Source: an uncultured Parabacteroides sp.
GTDB lineage: Bacteria > Bacteroidota > Bacteroidia > Bacteroidales > Tannerellaceae
DNA length: 13,573 nucleotides
Assembly: GCA_947074335.1 (NCBI GenBank)
Contig: CAMTPG010000034.1
Span: forward strand, 1 to 13,573
Direction of reading: 5' to 3'
Positions 1 through 7,082 of this stretch are shown here, one piece after another. The first letter of the stretch is position 1; every line of letters begins with the position of its first letter. The position numbers and the translations under genes were made by a program. Below the pieces are notes generated by a model, which was given only the letters and a program-made list of their open reading frames with translations, did no database searches and was not told the origin of the DNA.

Positions 1-869
1 ATATTATGGAAGAAAAGGTGGAAATTGCTGCCCGCCATTTAGTGCCGAAACAGTTAGAAGCACATGGTATACCAAAAGGTCTGGTAAAATTCCCCAAAAA
101 GACATTACAGGCCGTTGTAGAATCGTATACCCGCGAAAGCGGCGTTCGTGAGCTGGATAAGAAACTGGCTAAACTCATGCGAAGACTGGCTAAAAAGCTG
201 GCTTTGGGCGAGCCGCTTCCTTCGCAGGTTAAACCCGAAGATCTGCACGAATATCTGGGTCGTGCCGAATATACCCGCGATAAATATCAGGGTAATGAAT
301 ATGCCGGTGTAGTAACGGGACTGGCATGGACATCAGTAGGCGGAGAAATTCTTTTTGTAGAATCCAGCTTAAGTAAAGGGAAAGGTTCTAAACTGACTCT
401 GACAGGTAATCTGGGCGATGTAATGAAAGAATCTGCCATGTTGGCACTCGAATATATTCATGCACATGCTGCACTGTTTAATATCCCTGAAGAGATGTTT
501 GAAAACTGGAATGTGCATGTTCATGTACCCGAAGGTGCTATACCTAAAGATGGTCCGAGTGCCGGTGTAACTATGGTAACATCGCTGATTTCAGCCTTTA
601 CCCAGCGTAAGGTAAGAAAAAATCTGGCTATGACCGGCGAAATTACCCTGCGCGGAAAAGTATTGCCTGTGGGCGGTATCAAAGAAAAAATCCTGGCTGC
701 CAAACGTGCCGGTATCAAAGAGATTATTCTTTGTAAAGAAAACCGTAAAAATGTGGAAGAGATAAAACCGGATTATCTGAAAGGTCTGGAATTTCATTAT
801 GTAGAAGATATTAAGCAGGTAGTTGATTTGGCACTTTTACCCGAGAAAGTATCTAATCCTCTGTTCTAA
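1..869 (+). CDS. lon: ATP-dependent Lon protease, C-terminal part (5' end outside window)
   Basis: This is the end of the Lon protease, a soluble homo-oligomeric AAA+ serine protease that degrades misfolded and regulatory proteins. The reading frame is open to the left edge, and the ATG at position 6 lies inside a conserved Lon stretch (EEKVEIAARHLVPKQ), so it is not the true start. Visible parts are the end of the AAA+ small domain (YTRESGVRELDKKLAKL) and the whole proteolytic domain. The catalytic serine sits in PKDGPSAG (codon 558-560). The partner lysine is, by alignment to E. coli Lon from memory, the second K of GGIKEK (codon 687-689), 43 residues later, the same spacing as S679/K722. 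The Walker motifs lie upstream of the window. The gene ends at a strong hairpin shared with the converging DUF5606 gene. Identification is very secure. Confidence 0.97.
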   Translation, partial: IMEEKVEIAARHLVPKQLEAHGIPKGLVKFPKKTLQAVVESYTRESGVRELDKKLAKLMRRLAKKLALGEPLPSQVKPEDLHEYLGRAEYTRDKYQGNEYAGVVTGLAWTSVGGEILFVESSLSKGKGSKLTLTGNLGDVMKESAMLALEYIHAHAALFNIPEEMFENWNVHVHVPEGAIPKDGPSAGVTMVTSLISAFTQRKVRKNLAMTGEITLRGKVLPVGGIKEKILAAKRAGIKEIILCKENRKNVEEIKPDYLKGLEFHYVEDIKQVVDLALLPEKVSNPLF

Positions 870-872
870 TAT

Positions 873-909
873 AAAAAAAGCCTTCGATTTTTTATCGAAG
901 GCTTTTTTA
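873..909. terminator. Bidirectional intrinsic terminator between lon and the DUF5606 gene
   Basis: A perfect 9-bp stem (GCCTTCGAT at 880-888 with ATCGAAGGC at 894-902) has a 5-nt T loop. It is flanked by an A tract on the left and a T tract on the right, so it can end transcription on both strands. It lies between the two converging stop codons at 869 and 923. Confidence 0.93.
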
Positions 910-922
910 TAAAAGAATTATC

Positions 923-1375
923 TTATTCTTTTCCAGCTTCTTTTGTTTCTTCAGCATCTTCCGATTCTGTTTCGCCGGCAACTTCTTCTGTTTCAAAATC
1001 GGTTAATCCTGCGCCGATCAATAAATTATACCAGCTGATAATTTTTTTAATATCTGTAGGATATACACGTTCACGATCGTAATCAGGCAGAATTTCAGCA
1101 AAATAGGCTCTTAACTCTTCCGGTTTAGCCGAAGTGCTAATTGATGCTTTTACACCGTTTTCTTTTTCTTTGATACTGGTCAGTACTTTTGATAACGGAA
1201 CCTCAGTCTCGTCTGTATAGATTGCGATATCACCTAATGAAATCACTTTATCTTTTGCATATGCAGGTACTCTTTTTCCGTCAGCTAATGATTCTACAAT
1301 CAGCATATTTTTCCCGTGGGAAACCAATTTAAACAATCCCGGTTTACCCGAAATAGATAAAATCGTCTTCAACAT
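923..1375 (-). CDS. DUF5606 family protein (hypothetical)
   Basis: A 150-residue, probably cytosolic protein whose N-terminus (MLKTILSISGKPGLFKLV) and GDIAIYTDETEVPL segment match what I know of the DUF5606 family, found across the Bacteroidota and without an assigned function. There is no signal peptide or membrane segment. Residues 1-70 or so look like a small beta-rich domain; a second part around residues 85-118 follows (KPEELRAYFAEILPDYDRERVYPTDIKK, read as two pieces). The last 25 residues are strongly acidic and low in complexity. It lies 106 nt downstream of coaE on the same strand with no obvious terminator between them, so it may be read as the last gene of the nusB-coaE cluster as well as from its own promoter box. 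The family name is from memory of sequence similarity; the function is unknown. Confidence 0.85.
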   Translation of the reverse strand: MLKTILSISGKPGLFKLVSHGKNMLIVESLADGKRVPAYAKDKVISLGDIAIYTDETEVPLSKVLTSIKEKENGVKASISTSAKPEELRAYFAEILPDYDRERVYPTDIKKIISWYNLLIGAGLTDFETEEVAGETESEDAEETKEAGKE

Positions 1376-1415
1376 AATATTCTGTTTTACTAAATATAAT
1401 TTGCTTATTAAATTG

Positions 1416-1423
1416 CAAATGTA
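1416..1423 (-). promoter_or_regulatory. Possible -7 box of the DUF5606 gene
   Basis: Read on the minus strand this is TACATTTG, a full match to the Bacteroidota -7 box TANNTTTG, 41 nt upstream of the start codon. No clear TTTG -33 element is seen at the expected distance, so this is a partial promoter call. Confidence 0.45.
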
Positions 1424-1481
1424 CGATAACTACATGAATTTAGAGCACTTTTCGGGATAAAATCTGTAATCCGGCCTTTAT

Positions 1482-2084
1482 TCATTTCATGTTCTTGTCT
1501 TCGGCAGTTTCTTTTAAAAAAGAAATGAAGATTTCCATTTGGGGTAAAAGTGCCATTTTTTCATCATTTAAAATGGTGAAATCACTTTTCGATCGTTTAA
1601 TATCATCACTCAATTGGTTTTTTAATCTTTTTTGAATCTCTTCGACCGAAGCTTTATCGCGTTCACGAATACGTCGGATACGAATAGACAAAGGAGCATA
1701 AACCATAAGTTTTAAATCAACAAAAGAATCGAAACCGGATTCGAAAAGTATGGCTGATTCCACGGCACAACAGGTTGTTGTTTGTTTGTCAGCCCAGGAT
1801 TCAAAATCCTGAAATACCACCGGATGAATAATGGCATTGACCTTCCTCAATAATGCAGGATCTTTGAAAATGAATGAAGCGAGTTTGTTTTTATTTATAC
1901 CTTTTGTTGTATAAATCTCTTTCCCGAAAAGTGCTGTTAACTCATTTCTGATAAGAGGCGACTCGTTGGTAAGTCGTTTGCTTTCCCGATCAGCAATATA
2001 GACCGGAATGTCAAATACTTCGAAAAGCTGTCCCAAAACAGATTTTCCGCTTCCCATACCGCCTGTGATACCAATTTTAATCAT
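1482..2084 (-). CDS. coaE: Dephospho-CoA kinase
   Basis: CoaE phosphorylates the 3'-hydroxyl of dephospho-CoA with ATP, the last step of coenzyme A synthesis in the cytosol. The product is 200 residues, the normal family length. It starts MIKIGITGGMGSGKS, with the P-loop GGMGSGKS at residues 8-15. Further family stretches are the early D/R-containing segment (VYIADRESKRL) and the HPVVFQDFESW region in the substrate lid. An in-frame ATG at 2228 would add 48 residues, but this extension is read from inside the upstream YbbR-like gene and has no family counterpart, so the start at 2084 is preferred. The start overlaps the upstream stop by 8 nt (ATGATTAA), suggesting translational coupling. No clear terminator follows. 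Confidence 0.95.
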   Translation of the reverse strand: MIKIGITGGMGSGKSVLGQLFEVFDIPVYIADRESKRLTNESPLIRNELTALFGKEIYTTKGINKNKLASFIFKDPALLRKVNAIIHPVVFQDFESWADKQTTTCCAVESAILFESGFDSFVDLKLMVYAPLSIRIRRIRERDKASVEEIQKRLKNQLSDDIKRSKSDFTILNDEKMALLPQMEIFISFLKETAEDKNMK

Positions 2085-3075
2085 GATTCTTAATGTGTTC
2101 GATAATGAATTCAATCTGATCGGGAGAGATCGTAATTTTATCGATCTCGTCTGGTTTTTTGGTAAGTTGAACCATAATTTTGCCACTTGCATTTTGCTCA
2201 AATTCCTGAAAAGGAATATCAATGGCAAAAAGATCTTCTGTTATATTTTTAAAAGCAGATAACGGAACGCTGCAACTTACTTTTACGGAGGATGGGAAAA
2301 TCCGAACTCTGTAATATGGAGGAATATGTACACAATTCACCGGAATTTCCAATGTTTTTTCTGTAAATTCTTCTATCGGAATGGAAACAGTTACCGATGA
2401 AGGTTCAAAAGTAACACCATCTACGGGTTGTATCTGAATGGTTTGCGTGAGCGATTTATCTAATCGTTTATATTCTGTATATACCGTAGATACCGAAACT
2501 AAAGTGTCTAAAATATAATGACTGGCATAGGCCGTAATTACTTCGGGCTGGATAGAAACCGGGGCATACACTTTAAAACCGGGAGCTGTCCGGATATCTC
2601 CCTCAAAACTGACAGAAACTTTCTTCTCAATTCGTTTACTGAATTTTATGGCGATCTGTTGTGGTTTGAAAGCGATGATTGATGTGGTGGCCATCAATTG
2701 TTTGCGAATGTCACTTTCGATCTCTTTTTTATCAATTAATAGTTGATTTTGTTTATTGGTTTCATTTTTTACCGAAACATCAATCGCTGCAAATGTACGG
2801 CCAAATTTATAATTCAATAAAACAGTGCCCTTGTCTTTTATTTTTACATCAATATAATCTGGTGGTGTTTCAGAGAATGCTATATCTTTCGGCAGATTTT
2901 TATAGTTCACGGGAATCCGGATATTAATATCATATTCCTGTTGTAAACTTTGCAGCATCCAGAAACCGGTAGCTAATAATAAAAAACAAAAAAAGATTAA
3001 GGCTTCTTTCCATTGTTGTTTACGATGGGAAAGAGCCTTAACCTTATCGGATATGGACTTGAAATCCTGTTTCAC
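2077..3075 (-). CDS. YbbR/CdaR-like membrane-anchored protein
   Basis: A 332-residue protein with a short basic cytosolic N-terminus, one membrane segment (about residues 25-43, ALIFFCFLLLATGFWML) and a large extracytoplasmic part made of repeated beta-rich units, as in the YbbR domain family. In Firmicutes the relative CdaR regulates the c-di-AMP cyclase CdaA; no cyclase gene is in this window, so that role here is only an inference. Repeat-like features include the PVNYKNLP segment after the membrane helix and the later EIPVNCVHIPP segment. The gene lies 23 nt after yajC and overlaps coaE by 8 nt. This order (yajC, YbbR-like, coaE) is familiar from Bacteroidota genomes. Family assignment is good; the function is uncertain. 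Confidence 0.85.
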   Translation of the reverse strand: MKQDFKSISDKVKALSHRKQQWKEALIFFCFLLLATGFWMLQSLQQEYDINIRIPVNYKNLPKDIAFSETPPDYIDVKIKDKGTVLLNYKFGRTFAAIDVSVKNETNKQNQLLIDKKEIESDIRKQLMATTSIIAFKPQQIAIKFSKRIEKKVSVSFEGDIRTAPGFKVYAPVSIQPEVITAYASHYILDTLVSVSTVYTEYKRLDKSLTQTIQIQPVDGVTFEPSSVTVSIPIEEFTEKTLEIPVNCVHIPPYYRVRIFPSSVKVSCSVPLSAFKNITEDLFAIDIPFQEFEQNASGKIMVQLTKKPDEIDKITISPDQIEFIIEHIKNHD

Positions 3076-3098
3076 GGGTCCAGGATATAAATCTTTAA

Positions 3099-3410
3099 TT
3101 ATTTTTGTTTTGCATCAGCTGCAGAAGCATAGACTGATGTTTTGTCAATGCGGATATTTACACCATTTGCAATTTCAATCGACATATAAATATCTCCGAT
3201 CTCGCGGATTGTGCCATAAATACCACCGGCTGTAATAATACTATCTCCTACTTTTAATGCTTCGCGGGCCTTCTGAACCTCTTTTTGTTTTTTCTGCTGC
3301 GGGCGAATCATAAAGAAATAAAAGATGGCTACGATAACAACCATCATCAGAATGCCAGACCATTGTGACTGACCGGCTGTAGCTTGTAATAAAATACTTG
3401 TTAAATTCAT
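3099..3410 (-). CDS. yajC: Preprotein translocase accessory subunit YajC
   Basis: YajC is a small inner-membrane protein that associates with SecDF-YidC at the Sec translocon. The 103-residue product has a single hydrophobic helix at about residues 18-35 (SGILMMVVIVAIFYFFMI). It is followed by the family hallmark RPQQKKQKE and the conserved VGDSIITAGGIYGTI segment of the cytosolic domain. It is separated from nusB by 60 nt that contain a -7 box, so it may have its own start of transcription. It is followed after 23 nt by the YbbR-like gene. Length and motifs are typical of the family, and nothing in the gene is broken or unusual. Confidence 0.96.
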   Translation of the reverse strand: MNLTSILLQATAGQSQWSGILMMVVIVAIFYFFMIRPQQKKQKEVQKAREALKVGDSIITAGGIYGTIREIGDIYMSIEIANGVNIRIDKTSVYASAADAKQK

Positions 3411-3453
3411 ATGACTATATACATTTATAAATTAATACCTGTTGATATAATTA

Positions 3454-3461
3454 CAAATGTA
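3454..3461 (-). promoter_or_regulatory. Possible -7 box for yajC
   Basis: On the minus strand this reads TACATTTG, matching TANNTTTG, about 44 nt before the yajC start and in the AT-rich gap after nusB. The -33 position would fall in the 3' end of nusB and has no TTTG, so support is partial. Confidence 0.45.
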
Positions 3462-3470
3462 ATTAAATAA

Positions 3471-4397
3471 TTAATTTTTCAGCAATAAGTTCTCTTTTTT
3501 TAACTCCGCAACAACAGAATCTAAAATTCCATTGATAAAATTCCCACTTTTCGGAGTACTGTAATATTTTGCGATATCAATATATTCGTTCAAAGATACA
3601 CTGACCGGAATATTTTGGAAATTAAGAATTTCCGCCAAGGCTACCTGCATAATGATTAAATCCATATTGGCTATACGCTCGGTTTCCCAGTTTTTCATAT
3701 GATTATTGATGCGTGCTTTATAATCAACCCCTTTTAATAAGGTCTGACGGAATAATTTGATGGCAAATTCACGGTCTTCAGCATCTTTAAACATAGGTAA
3801 TAAGGGCTGTTTATTGCCTTTATTTTCATCAAATTGTTTGATGGTTTTAATTAGGAATGTTTCAACAATTGCGATATCATCATTCCAGTAGATGCTTTTA
3901 TCCTGCAAATATTCATCGATAGCTTCATTGCTCGAAATCAGTTTCTTGAAAATAACACGCCAAAATTCCTTATCGGTTTCGTACGAATCATTTTCATCCT
4001 GAATATAATTGGCATAAATATCGGAAGCTAAGATCAGATCAAGTACCATTTTGATAAAATCTTCATCATTATCCCATGAGATACCCTGCTCGGAAACATA
4101 TTTTTGTAATGTTTCATTGCCTGCAATTTGTGCTGCCAGCCGATTGTTTATTAAACGGGTATTTGGATTCAGTTCGGCTTCAGTCGGCATGTACTTATTT
4201 TTGCGAGTCTCGATAAGGCGTTTTTGTAAGTTGGTGACTTCTACAATAAGAAGAAGGAAGTACATGTAAAGGTCATAAGACTTTCTCAGGCTGAATAGCA
4301 ATTCATTTTCCGCAACTTTAAGCTCAGTTTTATCATTCTGATAATAGGAATATACTATCTGTAAAACTTTAATGCGAATTAAAATTCTGTTGATCAT
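3471..4397 (-). CDS. nusB: Transcription antitermination factor NusB, long Bacteroidota form
   Basis: NusB binds boxA RNA together with NusE (S10) to promote antitermination of rRNA transcription. The C-terminal part (about residues 205-300) carries the recognisable NusB fold: FRQTLLKGV, ERIANMDLIIMQVALAEIL, VSLNEYIDIAKYYS and SGNFINGILD. The first 20 residues (NRILIRIKVLQIVYSYYQ) resemble the usual NusB start. In between lie about 170 extra residues, mostly helical and charged, so the protein is 308 residues against about 140 in E. coli. Bacteroidota NusB proteins are commonly this long, so this is a lineage form, not a fusion made here. First gene of the minus-strand cluster nusB-yajC-YbbR-coaE. 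A TACCTTTG box lies 36 nt upstream. Confidence 0.92.
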   Translation of the reverse strand: MINRILIRIKVLQIVYSYYQNDKTELKVAENELLFSLRKSYDLYMYFLLLIVEVTNLQKRLIETRKNKYMPTEAELNPNTRLINNRLAAQIAGNETLQKYVSEQGISWDNDEDFIKMVLDLILASDIYANYIQDENDSYETDKEFWRVIFKKLISSNEAIDEYLQDKSIYWNDDIAIVETFLIKTIKQFDENKGNKQPLLPMFKDAEDREFAIKLFRQTLLKGVDYKARINNHMKNWETERIANMDLIIMQVALAEILNFQNIPVSVSLNEYIDIAKYYSTPKSGNFINGILDSVVAELKKENLLLKN

Positions 4398-4432
4398 CGT
4401 TTGAAGGAACTACTTGTTTTTAATTTAGGATA

Positions 4433-4440
4433 CAAAGGTA
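4433..4440 (-). promoter_or_regulatory. Possible -7 box for nusB
   Basis: The minus-strand reading is TACCTTTG, identical to the -7 box of the tRNA-Gln promoter in this window, 36 nt before the nusB start. A good TTTG is not visible at the -33 distance; that stretch is simply AT-rich. Confidence 0.5.
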
Positions 4441-4543
4441 GCTATTCTTTTTGTAAAATAATTTTATGCATAGTTATTTTATTTGTTTTTATAGTTAATT
4501 GCAACTATAGTATTCGTTTTTAAATATTTTCAGTCTTAAAAAT

Positions 4544-4574
4544 ATTGTTAATTTAAAAAAAATGCACATATTTG
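4544..4574 (+). promoter_or_regulatory. Probable promoter of the DUF3276 gene
   Basis: ATTG at 4544-4547, a 19-nt spacer and CATATTTG at 4567-4574 fit the layout TTTG-N19-TANNTTTG with one mismatch in each box. Transcription would begin near 4580, giving a leader of roughly 40 nt that contains AAAGGAGGG at 4592-4600. Confidence 0.55.
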
Positions 4575-4622
4575 AAGACAGTAACAAATACAAAGGAGGG
4601 TGTTTAACGAAATTTGCTATAT

Positions 4623-4982
4623 ATGGAAAACTCGATGAAAAAAGCGGTCGTTGAAGCAGGGGATAAAGAGATTCTGTATTCGAAGACCATTAAGGCCGGA
4701 AAACGAATTTATTATCTGGATGTAAAGAAGAATTTGAAAGATGACTGGTTTTTAGCTATTACCGAAAGTAAAAAGGTACAATCTAAAAACGGAACAAATG
4801 TTCAGTTCGAAAAACATAAGATTTTTCTTTATAAAGAAGATTTTGAAAAATTCATGGAAGGCATGACGGATGTAATAGCTTTTATTCAGAAGAATAAATC
4901 AGATGAACTGTTGTCGGATTTAATGATTGATGATCCGGATGAAGAACCTGCTTCTGAAATTAAACTGGATATTGATTTTTAA
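4623..4982 (+). CDS. DUF3276 family PUR-alpha-like DNA/RNA-binding protein
   Basis: A 119-residue cytosolic protein of the DUF3276 family, known to adopt the PUR (Whirly-like) fold that binds single-stranded DNA or RNA. The segment KTIKAGKRIYYLDVKKN followed by DDWFLAITESKK and FEKHKIFLYKEDFEKF corresponds to the beta-beta-beta-beta-alpha PUR unit. The last 25 residues are acidic. I chose the ATG at 4623; a second ATG at 4635 and a TTG at 4614 are in frame. The strong purine stretch AAAGGAGGG ends 22 nt before 4623 and 13 nt before the TTG, so the start is not fully certain. It stands alone between divergent nusB and convergent ferredoxin genes and ends at its own terminator. Biological role in Bacteroidota is not well defined. 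Confidence 0.88.
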   Translation: MENSMKKAVVEAGDKEILYSKTIKAGKRIYYLDVKKNLKDDWFLAITESKKVQSKNGTNVQFEKHKIFLYKEDFEKFMEGMTDVIAFIQKNKSDELLSDLMIDDPDEEPASEIKLDIDF

Positions 4983-5001
4983 TCATCAGAATATAAAGAA
5001 C

Positions 5002-5043
5002 AACGGGTTGTTTTACTTATTAGTATAACAACCCGTTATTTTT
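5002..5043 (+). terminator. Intrinsic terminator of the DUF3276 gene
   Basis: An 11-bp perfect stem (AACGGGTTGTT at 5002-5012 with AACAACCCGTT at 5027-5037), a 14-nt loop, then ATTTTT. It begins 19 nt after the stop codon. The converging ferredoxin gene stops at 5069, so the hairpin could also act on that transcript, although the T tract on that side is weak. Confidence 0.85.
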
Positions 5044-5068
5044 AGACATTAGCATGTTGTCTTTGCGA

Positions 5069-5236
5069 TTATGCCGGATGAATTGCTTCAGTAGGACAAG
5101 CGTCAGCGCAAGTTCCACAATCTGTACACAATTCAGGATCGATGCTGTAAATATCACCTTCTGAAATTGCTCCAACCGGACATTCGTCGATGCATGTACC
5201 GCATGCGATACAATCATCACTAATTACGTAAGCCAT
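5069..5236 (-). CDS. 2[4Fe-4S] ferredoxin
   Basis: A 55-residue bacterial-type ferredoxin, a small soluble electron carrier for low-potential redox enzymes such as pyruvate:ferredoxin oxidoreductase in anaerobes. Translating from the ATG at 5236 gives MAYVISDDCIACGTCIDEC and a second half with LCTDCGTCADACP. Two complete CxxCxxCxxxCP sets are present (Cys 9, 12, 15, 19 and 37, 40, 43, 47), each able to hold one [4Fe-4S] cluster with one ligand swapped between sets. Length is normal for the clostridial-type family. An overlapping longer open frame in the region is a shadow. The gene is monocistronic, divergent from porT and convergent with the DUF3276 gene. It implies anaerobic metabolism, though the redox partner cannot be named from here. 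Confidence 0.96.
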   Translation of the reverse strand: MAYVISDDCIACGTCIDECPVGAISEGDIYSIDPELCTDCGTCADACPTEAIHPA

Positions 5237-5273
5237 TTTATTAAACGTTTAAATTGATAACTATTAGTAGCTG

Positions 5274-5281
5274 CAAAATTA
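5274..5281 (-). promoter_or_regulatory. Possible -7 box of the ferredoxin gene
   Basis: The minus-strand reading is TAATTTTG, matching TANNTTTG, 38 nt before the start codon. TTTT is found at about the -33 distance (5301-5304) instead of TTTG. Confidence 0.5.
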
Positions 5282-5411
5282 TAGCTTTATTCGTATATAA
5301 AAAATATCTGCCTGTTTTTTTCATGCAAATAATCGCTTTTTTGCAATAACCCATATCCTTTTTCGTTATTAACATAATGAACGATTTTTTAATTTATAAA
5401 TAAACTCGATT

Positions 5412-6119
5412 TTGAGACGTCTGCATTATATATTATATCTGTTGATTCTGGGTTCTGCTCTGGCCATGGCTCAAAAAGAAAAGGTGAAAAATCAGCCCTA
5501 TGCCGATCAGAAGTGGTTTCATCTGGGTTTTCATGTGGGAATTCATGCACAGGATCTTATTTTAAGCAATACCGGTCTTGAAACAGACGGCGAAATCTGG
5601 TTTGCCGAAATTCCGGGTTATTCACCGGGCTTTAGTGTTGGTGTTATCGGCGATGTGTATCTGAATCCCTATTTTAATCTCAGGCTGACACCGACTATCA
5701 ACTTCGGCGATCGCAAGTTTATGTTCAGAAGATGGGATATTGAAACGGATGAAACCTTCTCTACCACAGTACGATCCAATTATCTGACATTTCCGCTCAC
5801 TGTAAAATACAGTGCGTTTCGTGTAAATAATTATCGCCCTTATATTTCAGGAGGTATTTATACGGCTTTTGATCTGGGACGGAAAAAGGGGAATCCCATC
5901 TTATTAAAAGGTACAGATTTCGGACTTGAATTCGGATTGGGCTGTGATATTTATCTGCCTTATTTCAAACTTTGTCCGGAGCTGAAATTTAGTTTCGGTC
6001 TGGTTAACCTGCTGGAAAAAGATCGTCCGGATATTACAGATCCCACGATTATAAAATATCCGAACGCCCTGTCGAGAGCTACATCCCGTATGGTTTCGCT
6101 GATCTTTAACTTTGAATAA
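5412..6119 (+). CDS. porT: PorT/SprT-like outer-membrane beta-barrel protein
   Basis: A 235-residue predicted outer-membrane protein resembling PorT of Porphyromonas and SprT of Flavobacterium, proteins needed for type IX secretion. A signal peptide (about residues 1-20, LHYILYLLILGSALAMA, likely cut before QKE) is followed by amphipathic beta strands. Segments I associate with this family are YSPGFSVGVIGDVYL, NLRLTPTINFGDR, YRPYISGG and GLGCDIYLPYFKL with PELKFSFGL. The C-terminus LIFNFE fits a barrel end. The only start that keeps the signal peptide is TTG at 5412; a stop codon lies at 5397-5399 and the first in-frame ATG (5464) would remove the signal. The 3' end overlaps cdsA by 14 nt tail to tail. 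Some Bacteroidota lacking type IX secretion also carry PorT-family proteins, so the role is inferred. Confidence 0.78.
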   Translation: MRRLHYILYLLILGSALAMAQKEKVKNQPYADQKWFHLGFHVGIHAQDLILSNTGLETDGEIWFAEIPGYSPGFSVGVIGDVYLNPYFNLRLTPTINFGDRKFMFRRWDIETDETFSTTVRSNYLTFPLTVKYSAFRVNNYRPYISGGIYTAFDLGRKKGNPILLKGTDFGLEFGLGCDIYLPYFKLCPELKFSFGLVNLLEKDRPDITDPTIIKYPNALSRATSRMVSLIFNFE

Positions 6120-6939
6120 AAAGCTGGATATAGACATAAGCTGCCGGTATGGCCAGCATCACACTGTCGAAGCGATCCAGCAATCCGCCGTGACCCGGCA
6201 GAAATTTACCTGAATCCTTAACCTGTAGGGTGCGTTTTAATAATGATTCTACCAAATCACCCCAAGTTCCGAAAATAACAATTGTCAGAGTAAGTCCTAA
6301 CCAGTTATACCAGACTACCGAAGGCACCAGCCAGGCAAAAATCAGTGATCCCAGCAGTGAAATACCTAATCCGCCAAAAAAGCCTTCCCAGGATTTCTTG
6401 GGAGAGATGCGTTCGAACATACGATGCTTTCCGATCAAGGAACCTACCAGATATGCTCCGGTATCATCCAGCCAGATGAAGATAAAGATAGCCAATATAA
6501 ATAAAGGTGTATATTCGATGGCACTGTTGGCAGAAACCGGATTTACACTGATGAAGTTGAGTAAAGAAAAAGAACCGGCACAATAGAGTTGCCCCATTGT
6601 TTTAACAGTCCAGTTTTTAATCGGATCGTCCGCTTTATAATATAACTCGCCGATAAACGAACCAATCAGATAAAGTATATAGGGTAGGAATATAACCCCC
6701 GATGTGATATCGTGTGCATAAAAATAGGTGGCGATAAACAGATAAATGGCAGCCAGCATATGACTGACACGCTTTATATCAGGCCGGGAGGTTAAAAGCA
6801 ATCCTTCAAATTCCCATAATACCGCACCGGTGATGATGCTGAACAAAATAACAAAAGTAACCGGTCCGAACCAGATAGCTCCAACCAGAAGAAAAACAAA
6901 AATGATGCCTGTAAGAGCGCGTATAATCAGATTTTTCAA
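6106..6939 (-). CDS. cdsA: Phosphatidate cytidylyltransferase (CDP-diglyceride synthase)
   Basis: CdsA makes CDP-diacylglycerol from phosphatidic acid and CTP at the inner membrane, the branch point of bacterial phospholipid synthesis. The 277-residue protein is strongly hydrophobic with about seven to eight membrane segments. The family signature is complete near the C-terminus: SLLKRTLQVKDSG at residues 232-244 continuing to PGHGGLLDRFD at 248-258, with the acidic and basic active-site residues in place. The earlier conserved DDTGAYLVG (158-166) and SPKKSWEG (179-186) are present. It follows ftsH on the same strand, an order seen across Bacteroidota, but a strong terminator and a separate -7 box lie between them, so transcription is at least partly independent. 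Its end overlaps porT from the opposite strand. Confidence 0.96.
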   Translation of the reverse strand: MKNLIIRALTGIIFVFLLVGAIWFGPVTFVILFSIITGAVLWEFEGLLLTSRPDIKRVSHMLAAIYLFIATYFYAHDITSGVIFLPYILYLIGSFIGELYYKADDPIKNWTVKTMGQLYCAGSFSLLNFISVNPVSANSAIEYTPLFILAIFIFIWLDDTGAYLVGSLIGKHRMFERISPKKSWEGFFGGLGISLLGSLIFAWLVPSVVWYNWLGLTLTIVIFGTWGDLVESLLKRTLQVKDSGKFLPGHGGLLDRFDSVMLAIPAAYVYIQLFIQS

Positions 6940-6973
6940 AACAATAGCTTTTATGGATTAATCAATATAGATA

Positions 6974-6981
6974 CAAAGATA
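6974..6981 (-). promoter_or_regulatory. Possible -7 box for cdsA
   Basis: The minus-strand reading is TATCTTTG, a full match to TANNTTTG, 35 nt before the cdsA start and downstream of the ftsH terminator. A weak GTTG (7004-7007) lies 22 nt further upstream as a possible -33 element. Confidence 0.5.
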
Positions 6982-7026
6982 TAATTTATTGTATATTTTG
7001 CAGCAACCAAACGAAATGATTGCATG

Positions 7027-7060
7027 AAAAAACCCGCATCAGTTCGTTCTGATGCGGGTT
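7027..7060 (-). terminator. Intrinsic terminator after ftsH
   Basis: A perfect 12-bp GC-rich stem (AACCCGCATCAG at 7031-7042 with CTGATGCGGGTT at 7049-7060) with a 6-nt loop is followed on the minus strand by a run of T. It begins 22 nt after the ftsH stop codon and separates ftsH from cdsA. Confidence 0.93.
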
Positions 7061-7082
7061 CGGGATATGTTTAGAGTTGACT

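Noticed and set aside
1376..1481. Search for a terminator after coaE
   Set aside because: Only a 4-bp stem (GGAT/ATCC) is visible with no T tract; not enough to call a terminator.
2085..2228. N-terminal extension of CoaE from an upstream ATG
   Set aside because: The extension overlaps the YbbR-like coding sequence in another frame and has no counterpart in the family; the ATG at 2084 puts the P-loop at the usual position.
5020..5220. 66-codon cysteine-poor frame on the minus strand
   Set aside because: Shadow of the 2[4Fe-4S] ferredoxin, whose frame has all eight cysteines.
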